Shown here: positions 1 to 6,508 of the stretch, in pieces | Numbering within the stretch: the first letter of the stretch is position 1 | Layout of the letters: each line of letters starts with the position of its first letter | From: Vulcanimicrobiota bacterium | GTDB taxonomy: Bacteria; Vulcanimicrobiota; Vulcanimicrobiia; Vulcanimicrobiales; Vulcanimicrobiaceae | Reading direction: 5' to 3' | Length of the DNA stretch: 7,399 nucleotides | Assembly (NCBI GenBank): GCA_019233415.1 | Contig: JAFAMK010000444.1 | Span: 1 to 7,399, forward strand | Notes under the pieces: generated by a model | Database searches by the model: none | What the model saw: the letters and a program-made list of their open reading frames with translations, nothing else | Told to the model about the DNA's origin: nothing | Position numbers and translations under genes: made by a program

Positions 1-681
1 CTCGTCGTCGTCGGCGCGCTCGCCTTCGCGCTGTTCGCGTTCGCCGAACGGCGCGCGGTGCAGCCGGTGATCCCGCCGTCGTTCTTCCGCGACCGCCAGC
101 TCGTCGTCACGTACGCGCTCGAAATACTGATCGGGATGCTCGAAGGCTCGCTGTTCTTCGTGCCGGCCGCGCTCGTCGCCGCGCAGCACCTCACCTATGC
201 GGCCGCCGGTGCGGTCGCGGCGGTCGGCGCGTTCTGCTTCGTCGCGGTGATCCCGCTCGCCGGGCGCGCGCTCGACGCGGTCGGCAGCCGCGCGGTGCTC
301 ACCGCGGGCTCGCTGCTCACCGCGGCGGGTCTCGCGCTGTTCGCGTTCGGCTTCGGCAACCTGTGGCTCGCGCTGCTCGCGATGCTGGTCGCCGGCTGCG
401 GATTCGGCGCATTACTCGGCGCGCCGACGCGCTACATCGTGACGAACCACGTCGGCGCCGAACAGCGCGCGAGCGCCGTCGGCCTGCTCTCGATCTTCCT
501 CATCGTCGGCCAGATCGTCGGCGGCTCGCTCGGCGGCGGCGTCGCGGGCTCGCACGGCGAGCCCGTCAACGGCTATCGCGTCGCGTACGTCGTCTTCACC
601 GGCATCGCACTCGCCGCCGCGCTGCTCACCGTCGCGCTCGCCTCACGCCGCGCCGAACGCGCACGCACGCAGCAGAGCTGA
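1..681 (+). CDS. MFS efflux transporter, C-terminal part (5' end outside window)
   Basis: Inner-membrane, proton-coupled major facilitator transporter; the substrate cannot be told from this part. The frame is open from base 1 with no stop, so the gene begins upstream; 226 residues are visible. A GTG at 58 could be mistaken for a start, but the 19 codons before it already encode the end of a hydrophobic helix and a linker. About seven hydrophobic segments are visible, near residues 1-15, 33-60, 67-88, 98-118, 121-141, 159-180 and 194-214. They end in a short basic tail (SRRAERARTQQS). Residues 88-98 (GRALDAVGSRA) fit the MFS loop motif GxxxDxxGxR. The linker ERRAVQPVIPPSFFRDR (residues 16-32) resembles the 14-helix DHA2 (EmrB/QacA-like) exporters, which have a similar ERR..PVIPL.LFR.R stretch. 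The DHA2 assignment is inference; MFS membership is firm. The stop is 7 bases from the stop of the convergent peptidase gene. Confidence 0.87.
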   Translation, partial: LVVVGALAFALFAFAERRAVQPVIPPSFFRDRQLVVTYALEILIGMLEGSLFFVPAALVAAQHLTYAAAGAVAAVGAFCFVAVIPLAGRALDAVGSRAVLTAGSLLTAAGLALFAFGFGNLWLALLAMLVAGCGFGALLGAPTRYIVTNHVGAEQRASAVGLLSIFLIVGQIVGGSLGGGVAGSHGEPVNGYRVAYVVFTGIALAAALLTVALASRRAERARTQQS

Positions 682-688
682 GCGCGCG

Positions 689-2521
689 TCACGGCGCCGG
701 TTGCGCGGCGCGCAGCGCGTTCGTTTTCTCGCGGATCACCGCGACCGAGTCGTCGACGATCCCAGTCCCGCGCAGGTCGATGCCGAGGAAACGGCGGAGC
801 AGCGCCTGCGGCGTGTCGTCGAAGCCGTTCTGCAACAGCGCGACGTAGCGCTTCGCGAAGCCGTCGGGGTCACGTTCCTTCAGCCGGAAGAACTCGGTCG
901 CGAGCAGGCCCGCGTACAGGTAGTTGACCGAGTACAGCGGGTCGCGCCAATACAGCGAACGACCGATCCAGAAGGACTGCCGGCCTGGCTCGTCCGCCGG
1001 CCAGATGTCGTACGCGCCGAGGACACGCAGCGTCAGCGCGTCGACGTCCTTCGCCGTGCGCAGCGAGCCGTCGCCGACGCCGCGGTAGAGCGACTCCTCG
1101 AGGTCGGTCTCTTGCGCCGACTCGAAGACTTGGAACGCTGCGTCGTCGACGAAGCGGTCGAGGTAGTACGCCTTCCACGCCGGCGTCGTCGCGGTGCGCT
1201 GCAGGTCGTCGTAGAGCAGCAGCTCGTTGAAGATCGCGAACGCCTCGAACATCCAGTTCGGTCCGCTCGCGTGGACCGGGAGAACGCCGTGCTGGTTCAT
1301 CAGCTCGCGGTGTGTCGCGTGGCCGCCTTCGTGGATCAGCGTGCGCAGGTTGTCGAGCGTCCCGGCGTACGGTGAGAGGTAGACGCTCGAGACCGTGCCG
1401 GGGAAACCTTGCGAGTAGCCGGTCCGGTCGCGGTCGGCGCCGCCGGCGAGGTCGAGGCGGCCGTTGCGCGGGTCGAGCAGCGCCGTGTACTGCGCGACGT
1501 AGGTCGGGCCGAGCGGCGCGAGCGCGCGCGGCAGGATCGTGCGCGCGTCGTCGAACGAAAACGACGGCGGCGCGAACCCGGCCGGCGGGAGCCCGACGTC
1601 GTAGGAGCGCACCTCCGCGGCCGGCATCTGCCGCGCCGCGACAGCGGCGAGGAGCCGCTGATAATCCTCGTTCGCACCGGCCGCGCGCCGCACCGCGTCG
1701 ACGACGGCGTGAACCTCGCCGGCGGTGAGCTGCTGGTGAAAGTACGCCGCGCTCGGCGCGTCGGCGAAGCCGTGCAGCCGCGCCGACGCGGTGCGCACGC
1801 GCACGACTTCGAGCAGCAGGTCGGCGAATGTCGGCGCGGCGCTCGCGCGGACCTGCGCTCGCGCCTCAGCGGCGGCGCGGCGCACCGCGTGGTCCGGGCT
1901 TTCGGTCGCGGCCGCGCTGCGCGGGTCGACCGGCCCAGACGGCGTCGTGACCGTCGGGTAGACGCTCGCACGGGCGATCCGCCGGTACTCGTCGCCGAGC
2001 CAGCTCTCGAACGGCGTGTCGAGCTGCGCGGCGACCAGCTCCTGCGCGTCGGGGAGCGTGTGCAGTGCCGCCGCATGCGCGTGGCGGAGGACGTCGTCGT
2101 ACGGCCGCAGTCGCGGGTCGTCGCGCTCGAGCCGTGCGCGGCGGCCGTCGTCGATCGTGCCGAGCCTGCGCGTCATCGCCGCGGAGACGGCGTCGAGCGC
2201 GATGTCGAGCTCGTCGACCGCGCGCGCGAGCGCGGGATCGCTCACGTTCTCCGAAGCGCGCAGCTGCAGGTACGCGTGATGGCGGTGCAGCCGGCGCAGC
2301 ACGTCGTCGTAACGGCGCAGGCTGGCGAGCAGTGTGCCCGCCGGCGTACGCGGGCCGACCGTCGTCGTGCGAAGAGCCGTCGCCGCGGCGTACGCCGCCA
2401 CGCGATCGGCCTCTTCCGCGCGCGGCGATGCATAGTACAGGTCTCCCCGCGCCGAGGGCAGGTTCCCGCCGGCCGCGGCGAGGACGGCGAGCACGACCGC
2501 CTGGACTGTCCGGAACGTCAT
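689..2521 (-). CDS. M3-family zinc oligopeptidase (PepF/thimet-like), probably exported
   Basis: Predicted zinc metallopeptidase that cuts short peptides inside a deep channel, as known for the M3 family. The 610 residues match the usual 600-700. The zinc site is complete: H397-E398-G-G-H401 with a following ATH404, then E426 exactly 25 residues after H401 in EAFAIFNE, the spacing and context of the third zinc ligand in M3 enzymes (compare EVASTFNE in PepF). YSVNYLYAGLLA (residues 530-541) lies where the family has conserved substrate-contacting tyrosines. The N-terminus (MTFRTVQAVVLAVLAAAGG, then SARG) looks like a signal peptide, so the enzyme is likely periplasmic or secreted; typical PepF is cytosolic. 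The ATG is chosen because it begins the signal peptide, but GAGGA directly abuts it, a very short spacing, so the exact start is uncertain. It follows the AraC-family gene by 34 bases on the same strand, which suggests one transcript. The substrate is unknown. Confidence 0.9.
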   Translation of the reverse strand: MTFRTVQAVVLAVLAAAGGNLPSARGDLYYASPRAEEADRVAAYAAATALRTTTVGPRTPAGTLLASLRRYDDVLRRLHRHHAYLQLRASENVSDPALARAVDELDIALDAVSAAMTRRLGTIDDGRRARLERDDPRLRPYDDVLRHAHAAALHTLPDAQELVAAQLDTPFESWLGDEYRRIARASVYPTVTTPSGPVDPRSAAATESPDHAVRRAAAEARAQVRASAAPTFADLLLEVVRVRTASARLHGFADAPSAAYFHQQLTAGEVHAVVDAVRRAAGANEDYQRLLAAVAARQMPAAEVRSYDVGLPPAGFAPPSFSFDDARTILPRALAPLGPTYVAQYTALLDPRNGRLDLAGGADRDRTGYSQGFPGTVSSVYLSPYAGTLDNLRTLIHEGGHATHRELMNQHGVLPVHASGPNWMFEAFAIFNELLLYDDLQRTATTPAWKAYYLDRFVDDAAFQVFESAQETDLEESLYRGVGDGSLRTAKDVDALTLRVLGAYDIWPADEPGRQSFWIGRSLYWRDPLYSVNYLYAGLLATEFFRLKERDPDGFAKRYVALLQNGFDDTPQALLRRFLGIDLRGTGIVDDSVAVIREKTNALRAAQPAP

Positions 2522-2555
2522 TCCTCGCAGTATGCGCGCGGCCGCGGCGCGGCGT

Positions 2556-3422
2556 CTAGGACGGTTTCGACCTGGCCAGGGCGCTGCGCGTGGCGCGGTC
2601 GAGTTCGCGGTAGTGGCGCGGCGTCACACCGACGACGCGCTTGAAGACGCGGCTGAAGTGGCTCTGGTCGAAGAAACCCGCCTCGGCTGCGACCTCGGCG
2701 AGCACCGCGGCCGGCTCCGCCACGAACCGGCGGGCCGCGCGCGCGATCCGCACCGCGCGGATCTCGTCGCCGAGCGTGCGCCCGACGTGCATGCGGAACG
2801 CGCGCGCGACGTACGATGCGTCCAGGTCGAATGCGCGCGCGATCGCGCCCGGCGTCACCGCGTCGTACTGCGCCGCGATCATCTCGCGCGCCGCACCGAT
2901 CCAGCGCGGCGCGGGCTCGGTGCGGCCGGCGCCGCGCAGCGCCAGCTGCGCGACGAGCTCGAGCGCAAGCCCCTCGAGCGCGATCGGTGCCGCACCGTCG
3001 GCCGACCACACCTCGTGCGCGAGGCCCGTACCGAGCACGGCGACCGCCGAGTCCGTCAGTTCGAACGACGTCTCGAACCGCTTGCGCATCGACGGGCCTC
3101 CGTCGTCGGCGAACCCGTTCGGCAGCACGATGCTCACGTAGCGCACGTCCTCGTGGTCGAACGTGCCGATATGCCGTTCGCCGGCGGGTCGGAAGAGCGC
3201 GGTCGCGGGGCGGCAGTCACGCCGGCGCGACGCGCCGAGCCGCTCGTCGTAGCGGCCGCGCAGCACGACGACGAGCCGCGGCGTCTCGTGCTCGTGCGGC
3301 CCCATCACGCCGCCGGCCGGGTTCACGACCGCGGCCACGCGCACCGAGACGCCGGAGCGGCGGGCCGTCCGGGCTCCGCAGTGAGGGCAGGTGGACCGGA
3401 CCGGTTCCGCGAGGGCGAGCAT
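2556..3422 (-). CDS. AraC-family transcriptional regulator with N-terminal cupin-like sensor
   Basis: Predicted DNA-binding regulator of 288 residues. The C-terminal third has both AraC helix-turn-helix units: residues about 190-212 (PGAIARAFDLDASYVARAF) and about 239-272, ending in the signature FFDQSHFSRVFKR followed by VVGVTPRHYREL. The N-terminal half looks like a small cupin ligand-binding barrel: HEHE at 43-46, VVVLRGRYDE at 51-60 and PAGERHIGTFDHED at 79-92. The effector is unknown. It lies upstream of, and probably cotranscribed with, the M3 peptidase gene and diverges from tldD, so either or both may be targets (inference). The ATG at 3420-3422 has AGGA only one base upstream, an awkward spacing. 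The frame stays open upstream through the palindrome without ATG, GTG or TTG. Internal starts (GTG codons 27, 29 and 33; ATG codon 40) are possible, so the first ~25 residues, which include a CPHC pair, may not be translated. Confidence 0.9.
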   Translation of the reverse strand: MLALAEPVRSTCPHCGARTARRSGVSVRVAAVVNPAGGVMGPHEHETPRLVVVLRGRYDERLGASRRRDCRPATALFRPAGERHIGTFDHEDVRYVSIVLPNGFADDGGPSMRKRFETSFELTDSAVAVLGTGLAHEVWSADGAAPIALEGLALELVAQLALRGAGRTEPAPRWIGAAREMIAAQYDAVTPGAIARAFDLDASYVARAFRMHVGRTLGDEIRAVRIARAARRFVAEPAAVLAEVAAEAGFFDQSHFSRVFKRVVGVTPRHYRELDRATRSALARSKPS

Positions 3423-3511
3423 GTCCTGGTTTTCGGCCGCCCGGATGGGACTGCCGACGATCTCCTGAATATTTAGGAGGTATCGCCGCCCCGTCCGGCT
3501 GAACCTCGGGC
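3423..3511. promoter_or_regulatory. Divergent control region between the AraC-family gene and tldD
   Basis: These 89 bases separate two divergent transcription units, so they must hold both promoters unless one begins inside a coding region. Most of it is GC-rich; the exception is GAATATTTA at 3467-3475, the only AT-rich patch here and the natural place for a -10 element on either strand (for example TAAATA read on the minus strand or TATTTA on the plus strand). I see no convincing -35 hexamer at the right distance on either strand, so no promoter is drawn. The patch is the centre of a dyad listed separately. Confidence 0.5.
3458..3485. promoter_or_regulatory. Dyad-symmetric candidate operator
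   Basis: The core 3462-3479 reads CTCCTGAATATTTAGGAG: arms CTCCT and AGGAG around a self-complementary AATATT, with one non-complementary pair (G3467 versus T3474). Outside the core, CGAT at 3458-3461 matches ATCG at 3482-3485 if the two bases GT at 3480-3481 are skipped. The symmetry and AT-rich centre are typical of a binding site for a homodimeric regulator. AraC-type proteins more often bind direct repeats, so the neighbouring AraC regulator is not the obvious binder. The overlap with the likely -10 region would suit a repressor. The binding protein is unknown. Confidence 0.5.
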
Positions 3512-4969
3512 ATGGCGAATCAGCACGCCGCGCGCGCCGCGCGCGTTCTCGACACCGCGACGAAGCGCGGTGCCGCCTATGCGGACGTCCAGTTCTGGGA
3601 AGGGACGTCCGAGCAACTTTTCGTGCAGAACGGTGTCGTCCGCGGCGTCGACAGCTCCACCACCGTGGGCTACGGCGTGCGCGCGCTGGTCGACGGGTCG
3701 TGGGGGTTCGCCGGGAGCGACCGGCTCGACGACGGCGGCCTCGACGCGACCGCCGCGCGCGCCGTCGCGATCGCCAAGGCGTCGACCCGGATCGCCAACC
3801 GCATCCGCGCCGTCACACCGACCGACAAGTACGTCGACACGTGGTCGACGCCGCTCGAGAAAGACCCGCGCAGCGTCTCGCTGAGCGCGAAGGCGAACCA
3901 CCTGCTCACCGCCGAGAAGGCGTTGCACGTCGACAAGAGCATCGTCGTCGGTTACGCGTTCACGTTCGGCGAGGACACGATCAAGGAGTTCTACAGCACG
4001 AACGGGAGCGCGATCCGGCAGCGGATCGTGCAGACCGGCGCCGGCGTCGGCTGCAACGCGGTCGGCGGTGGCGACGCACAGGCCCGCGGCGGTCCGGGCG
4101 ACTTCGGCCTCTACCAGGGCGGCGGCTGGGAGGTCGTCGACCGCGCCGACTTGATCCGCAACGCAGCGCGCTACGGTGAGGAGGCGGTCCAGCTCGTCAA
4201 GGCGCCGGTGCTGCCCGAAACGACCGCCGACATGATCCTGACCGGCGCGGTCCTCAACCTGCAGATGCACGAGTCGATCGGGCATCCGCTCGAACTCGAC
4301 CGCAGCCTCGGCTGGGAGGCGAACTTCTCCGGCATCTCGTGGGCGACGCCCGACCAGGTCGGCAAGCTCAAGTACGGCTCCGACGCGATGACCGTCTACT
4401 GCGACAACACCCTCCCGAAGGGGATGGCGACCGTCGGCTACGACGACGAAGGGGTGAAACCGCAGCGCGTCACGATGATCGAGAACGGCGTCCTGCGCGC
4501 GTTCGAGTCCTCGCGCGACACCGCCGCGCAGACGAGCCTGCCGCAGACCGCGTCGGTGCGCGCGCAGGACTGGGCGTCGGTGCCGATGGTGCGCATGACG
4601 AACATCGTCCTCGCGCCCGGCGAAGGAACGCTCGAAGACATCGTCGCCGACACGAAGGACGGTGTGCTGATGGACGGGATTCGCTCGTGGTCGATCGACG
4701 ACCACCGGCTGAACTTCCAGTTCGGCCCGCAGCTCGCGTGGCGCATTCAGAACGGCAAGCGCACGAAGCTCTACAAGAAGCCGACCTACACCGGGATCAC
4801 GCCGCACTTCTGGGGCAGCCTCGACCGCGTCGCCGGTGCGTCGGAGATGGTCGCATGGGGGACGCCGAACTGCGGCAAGGGCGAACCCGAGCAGTCGGGT
4901 CGCACGACGCACGCGTGCTCGCACGCGCGCTTCCGCAACGTCACGATGGGAGTGAAGGCCGATGCCTAA
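3512..4969 (+). CDS. tldD: TldD, metalloprotease subunit of the TldD/TldE complex
   Basis: Catalytic subunit of the TldD/TldE heterodimeric zinc protease, normally cytosolic. In E. coli the complex removes the leader of microcin B17 and degrades the CcdA antitoxin; unfolded peptides thread into a closed chamber. The 485 residues fit the family. The HExxxH zinc motif is H253-E254-S-I-G-H258, followed by PLELDR and the usual WExNFSG-like stretch (WEANFSG, 268-274). The third ligand is C454 in NCGKGEPEQSG, the conserved C-terminal cysteine context. No signal peptide or membrane segment is visible. The ATG at 3512 is the only good start: an in-frame TGA lies 9 bases upstream of it (3500-3502). 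Only a weak ribosome site precedes it; the perfect AGGAGGT at 3475-3481 is 30 bases away, too far to serve this ATG directly. It overlaps tldE by 8 bases. The present-day substrate is not revealed by neighbours. Confidence 0.93.
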   Translation: MANQHAARAARVLDTATKRGAAYADVQFWEGTSEQLFVQNGVVRGVDSSTTVGYGVRALVDGSWGFAGSDRLDDGGLDATAARAVAIAKASTRIANRIRAVTPTDKYVDTWSTPLEKDPRSVSLSAKANHLLTAEKALHVDKSIVVGYAFTFGEDTIKEFYSTNGSAIRQRIVQTGAGVGCNAVGGGDAQARGGPGDFGLYQGGGWEVVDRADLIRNAARYGEEAVQLVKAPVLPETTADMILTGAVLNLQMHESIGHPLELDRSLGWEANFSGISWATPDQVGKLKYGSDAMTVYCDNTLPKGMATVGYDDEGVKPQRVTMIENGVLRAFESSRDTAAQTSLPQTASVRAQDWASVPMVRMTNIVLAPGEGTLEDIVADTKDGVLMDGIRSWSIDDHRLNFQFGPQLAWRIQNGKRTKLYKKPTYTGITPHFWGSLDRVAGASEMVAWGTPNCGKGEPEQSGRTTHACSHARFRNVTMGVKADA

Positions 4970-6287
4970 CGCACACGACGCGCTCGCGCTCGCCAAGCGC
5001 GCGCTCTCGTACGTCAAGGGCGCCGACCAGGCGTCGGTCGCGGTCAACGTCTCCGACGCGTCGTACTCACGCTTCGCGCGCAACTACGTCGTGCAGAACA
5101 TCGGCTCGCTCGCGACGACCGTCTCGGTGAACTACGTCAAGGGCAAGCGCATCGGCTCATCGACAACCGGCGACACGTCGGACGCGGGCCTGCGCGCGGT
5201 CGCCGCGCGCGCCGCCGACGTCGCCTCGCGCGTCCCGGCGAACCCGGAGTTCGTCTCGCTGCCGAAGCCCGGCACCGCCACCGGCCATTCGAAGAGCGTC
5301 TTCCCCGCGACCGCGAGCGCGTCGCCCGAGACGCGGATCGACAAGCTGCAGTCGGTCTTCGCGCGCATGGAGCGCTCGTCGCTCAACTCATCGGGCTACA
5401 CGACGACGCAGTCGCTCGCGTCCGCGGTCGTCAACTCGCTCGGCCTGAGCGCCGCGTGGGAAGGGACGTACGCCGGGCTCGAAATCAAGGCGATCGGCGA
5501 GCGCACCAGCGGCTACGCCGACTTCTGGACGCGCGACTACGGCGCGCTCGACGCCGCCGAGCGCGCGGAGCGCGCCGCCTCGAAGGCGACGGTCTCGAAC
5601 GAGCCGGCCGACTTCAAGCCCGGAACGTACACGGTCATTCTCGAGCCGCCGGCGTTCGTCGACTGCATCAACAACCTGTACTACGGCTTCTCGCTCGGCT
5701 CGATCAAAGAGAACCAGGACTCCTGGATGATCGACCGGATCGGCAAGCACGTCTTCTCGCCGAACCTGACGATCGTCGACGACTGGAGCCACCCGCTCGT
5801 CGCGAACCAGCCGTTCGCCTCGGACGGCGCGCCGACGAAGAAGGTCGTGCTGGTCGAGAAGGGGGTGCCGAAGGGCTACGTCTCGTCGACGTATCTGGCC
5901 AACAAGTTCAAAGAGGCGAACACCGGCCACGACGGTTACCCGATCAACGCGATCGTCATGCCGGGCACGAAGTCGCGCGAGCAGCTGATCGCCGAGACCG
6001 AGCGCGGCATCCTGATCTCGCGCACCTGGTACACGCGCCCGGTCGACCCGCGCACGTGCACGATCACGGGACTCACCCGCGACGGCGTCTACCTGATCGA
6101 GAACGGCAAGCTGACCAAGACGCTGAAGAACTTCCGCTTCTTCACCTCGATGGTCAGCGCGCTCAAAGACGTCGAGCTGGGCAACAAGCTCTACCGCTCG
6201 GAGTCGTCCGACGCGCCGCAGACGCTGCTCGTCCCCGACGTGAAGATCGCGAAGTTCACCCTCTCCGCCCAGACGTCGTTCGCCTAG
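4962..6287 (+). CDS. tldE: TldE (PmbA), non-catalytic subunit of the TldD/TldE protease
   Basis: Partner of TldD: homologous in fold but without a metal site, known to form the heterodimer chamber and needed for proteolysis. It has 441 residues. Where TldD carries its zinc helix, this protein has an equivalent stretch near residues 226-247 (LEPPAFVDCINNLYYGF) with no HExxxH and no matching C-terminal cysteine motif. Family features are the N-terminal barrel-like region, the GTYTVILEPPAFVD segment, and a C-terminal region running from GILISRTWYTRP to GVYLIENGKLTKTL (about 349-387). The ATG lies inside the last codons of tldD (8-base overlap), with GGGAG 9 bases upstream, so translation is very likely coupled and the subunits made in step. 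The TAG stop is itself part of the AGGAGG that precedes the next small frame. The non-catalytic role is inferred from the missing ligands and from the family. Confidence 0.92.
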   Translation: MPNAHDALALAKRALSYVKGADQASVAVNVSDASYSRFARNYVVQNIGSLATTVSVNYVKGKRIGSSTTGDTSDAGLRAVAARAADVASRVPANPEFVSLPKPGTATGHSKSVFPATASASPETRIDKLQSVFARMERSSLNSSGYTTTQSLASAVVNSLGLSAAWEGTYAGLEIKAIGERTSGYADFWTRDYGALDAAERAERAASKATVSNEPADFKPGTYTVILEPPAFVDCINNLYYGFSLGSIKENQDSWMIDRIGKHVFSPNLTIVDDWSHPLVANQPFASDGAPTKKVVLVEKGVPKGYVSSTYLANKFKEANTGHDGYPINAIVMPGTKSREQLIAETERGILISRTWYTRPVDPRTCTITGLTRDGVYLIENGKLTKTLKNFRFFTSMVSALKDVELGNKLYRSESSDAPQTLLVPDVKIAKFTLSAQTSFA

Positions 6288-6291
6288 GAGG
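6286..6291 (+). promoter_or_regulatory. Shine-Dalgarno AGGAGG overlapping the tldE stop codon
   Basis: The full consensus AGGAGG starts at the A of the tldE TAG stop (6285-6287) and ends 4 bases before an ATG at 6296-6298. It is the strongest correctly spaced ribosome site in the window. It indicates that a frame starting at 6296 is, or recently was, translated and coupled to tldE termination. Confidence 0.75.
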
Positions 6292-6295
6292 CACG

Positions 6296-6505
6296 ATGGA
6301 CCGCCGCCGTTTCCTCGTCATCGCCGCTGCCGCCGCTTCCTCGGCCGGCCTCGCCCCCCGCACCGTCCTCGCCGCGACCGATCACGTCGCGACGGTCCGC
6401 ATCATCCGTTGGCCCCGCCAGGTTCTCATCGGCGCCCCCGGGCGCTGCGCCGGCGCCCGCGGAAGTGTCACCCTCACCCTGGAGCGGCTGCTCTCGACGC
6501 GCTGA
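6296..6505 (+). CDS. Small Tat-signal protein (69 aa), possibly a truncated gene
   Basis: Short frame coupled to tldE through a perfect AGGAGG at spacing 4. The first 30 residues form a textbook twin-arginine signal: DRRRFLV (RRxFL core at residues 3-7), an alanine-rich hydrophobic stretch (8-20), and a VLA/A site suggesting cleavage after residue 26. The protein would thus be exported by the Tat system. Only about 43 residues remain after cleavage; they are basic, with one cysteine (in GAPGRCAGARG), and match no family I recognise. Tat normally carries folded, often cofactor-bearing proteins, so a mature part this short suggests a stump: the gene may have lost its 3' end where the convergent hipA gene now begins, with only 3 bases between the two stops. 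I saw no obvious continuation in the other plus frames. The alternative is a genuine small exported protein. Translation looks likely; the function is unknown. Confidence 0.6.
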   Translation: MDRRRFLVIAAAAASSAGLAPRTVLAATDHVATVRIIRWPRQVLIGAPGRCAGARGSVTLTLERLLSTR

Positions 6506-6508
6506 ACC

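Noticed and set aside
682..725. Inverted GC repeats between and just inside the MFS and M3 gene ends, considered as a terminator
   Set aside because: Stems such as CGCCG/CGGCG and GCGCGC/GCGCGC are short, have no T-run and are expected by chance in this composition; the true spacer is only 7 bases.
1409..2644. A 411-codon plus-strand frame antisense to the M3 peptidase
   Set aside because: Arginine-rich translation with no domain or hydrophobic pattern, overlapping a peptidase with a complete HExxH...E site; a composition artefact.
2532..3476. A 314-codon plus-strand frame antisense to the AraC-family gene
   Set aside because: Same kind of R/A/V-rich shadow; the opposite strand encodes both AraC helix-turn-helix units and the signature.
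3482..3502. A tiny leader frame after AGGAGGT, ending at the TGA at 3500-3502
   Set aside because: It would have to begin with ATC; no ATG, GTG or TTG follows the motif at a usable distance in any frame, so a leader peptide is not supported.
3473..5083. A 536-codon open frame on the minus strand, antisense to tldD
   Set aside because: It mirrors tldD, which has a clear zinc motif and family signature. The translation is low-complexity, rich in R, V, D and A, with no recognisable domain; high-GC codon bias keeps antisense frames open.
5456..6295. The upstream extension of the small Tat frame, open back through tldE
   Set aside because: This part is an out-of-frame arginine-rich shadow of tldE. 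Only the part from the ATG at 6296, after the AGGAGG, has a signal peptide and a translation signal.
6296..6505. The small Tat frame as a RiPP precursor cleaved by TldD/TldE
   Set aside because: Its N-terminus is a Tat signal rather than a RiPP leader, the C-terminal part lacks a cysteine-, serine- or glycine-rich core, and no modification enzymes are nearby; kept only as an unlikely alternative.
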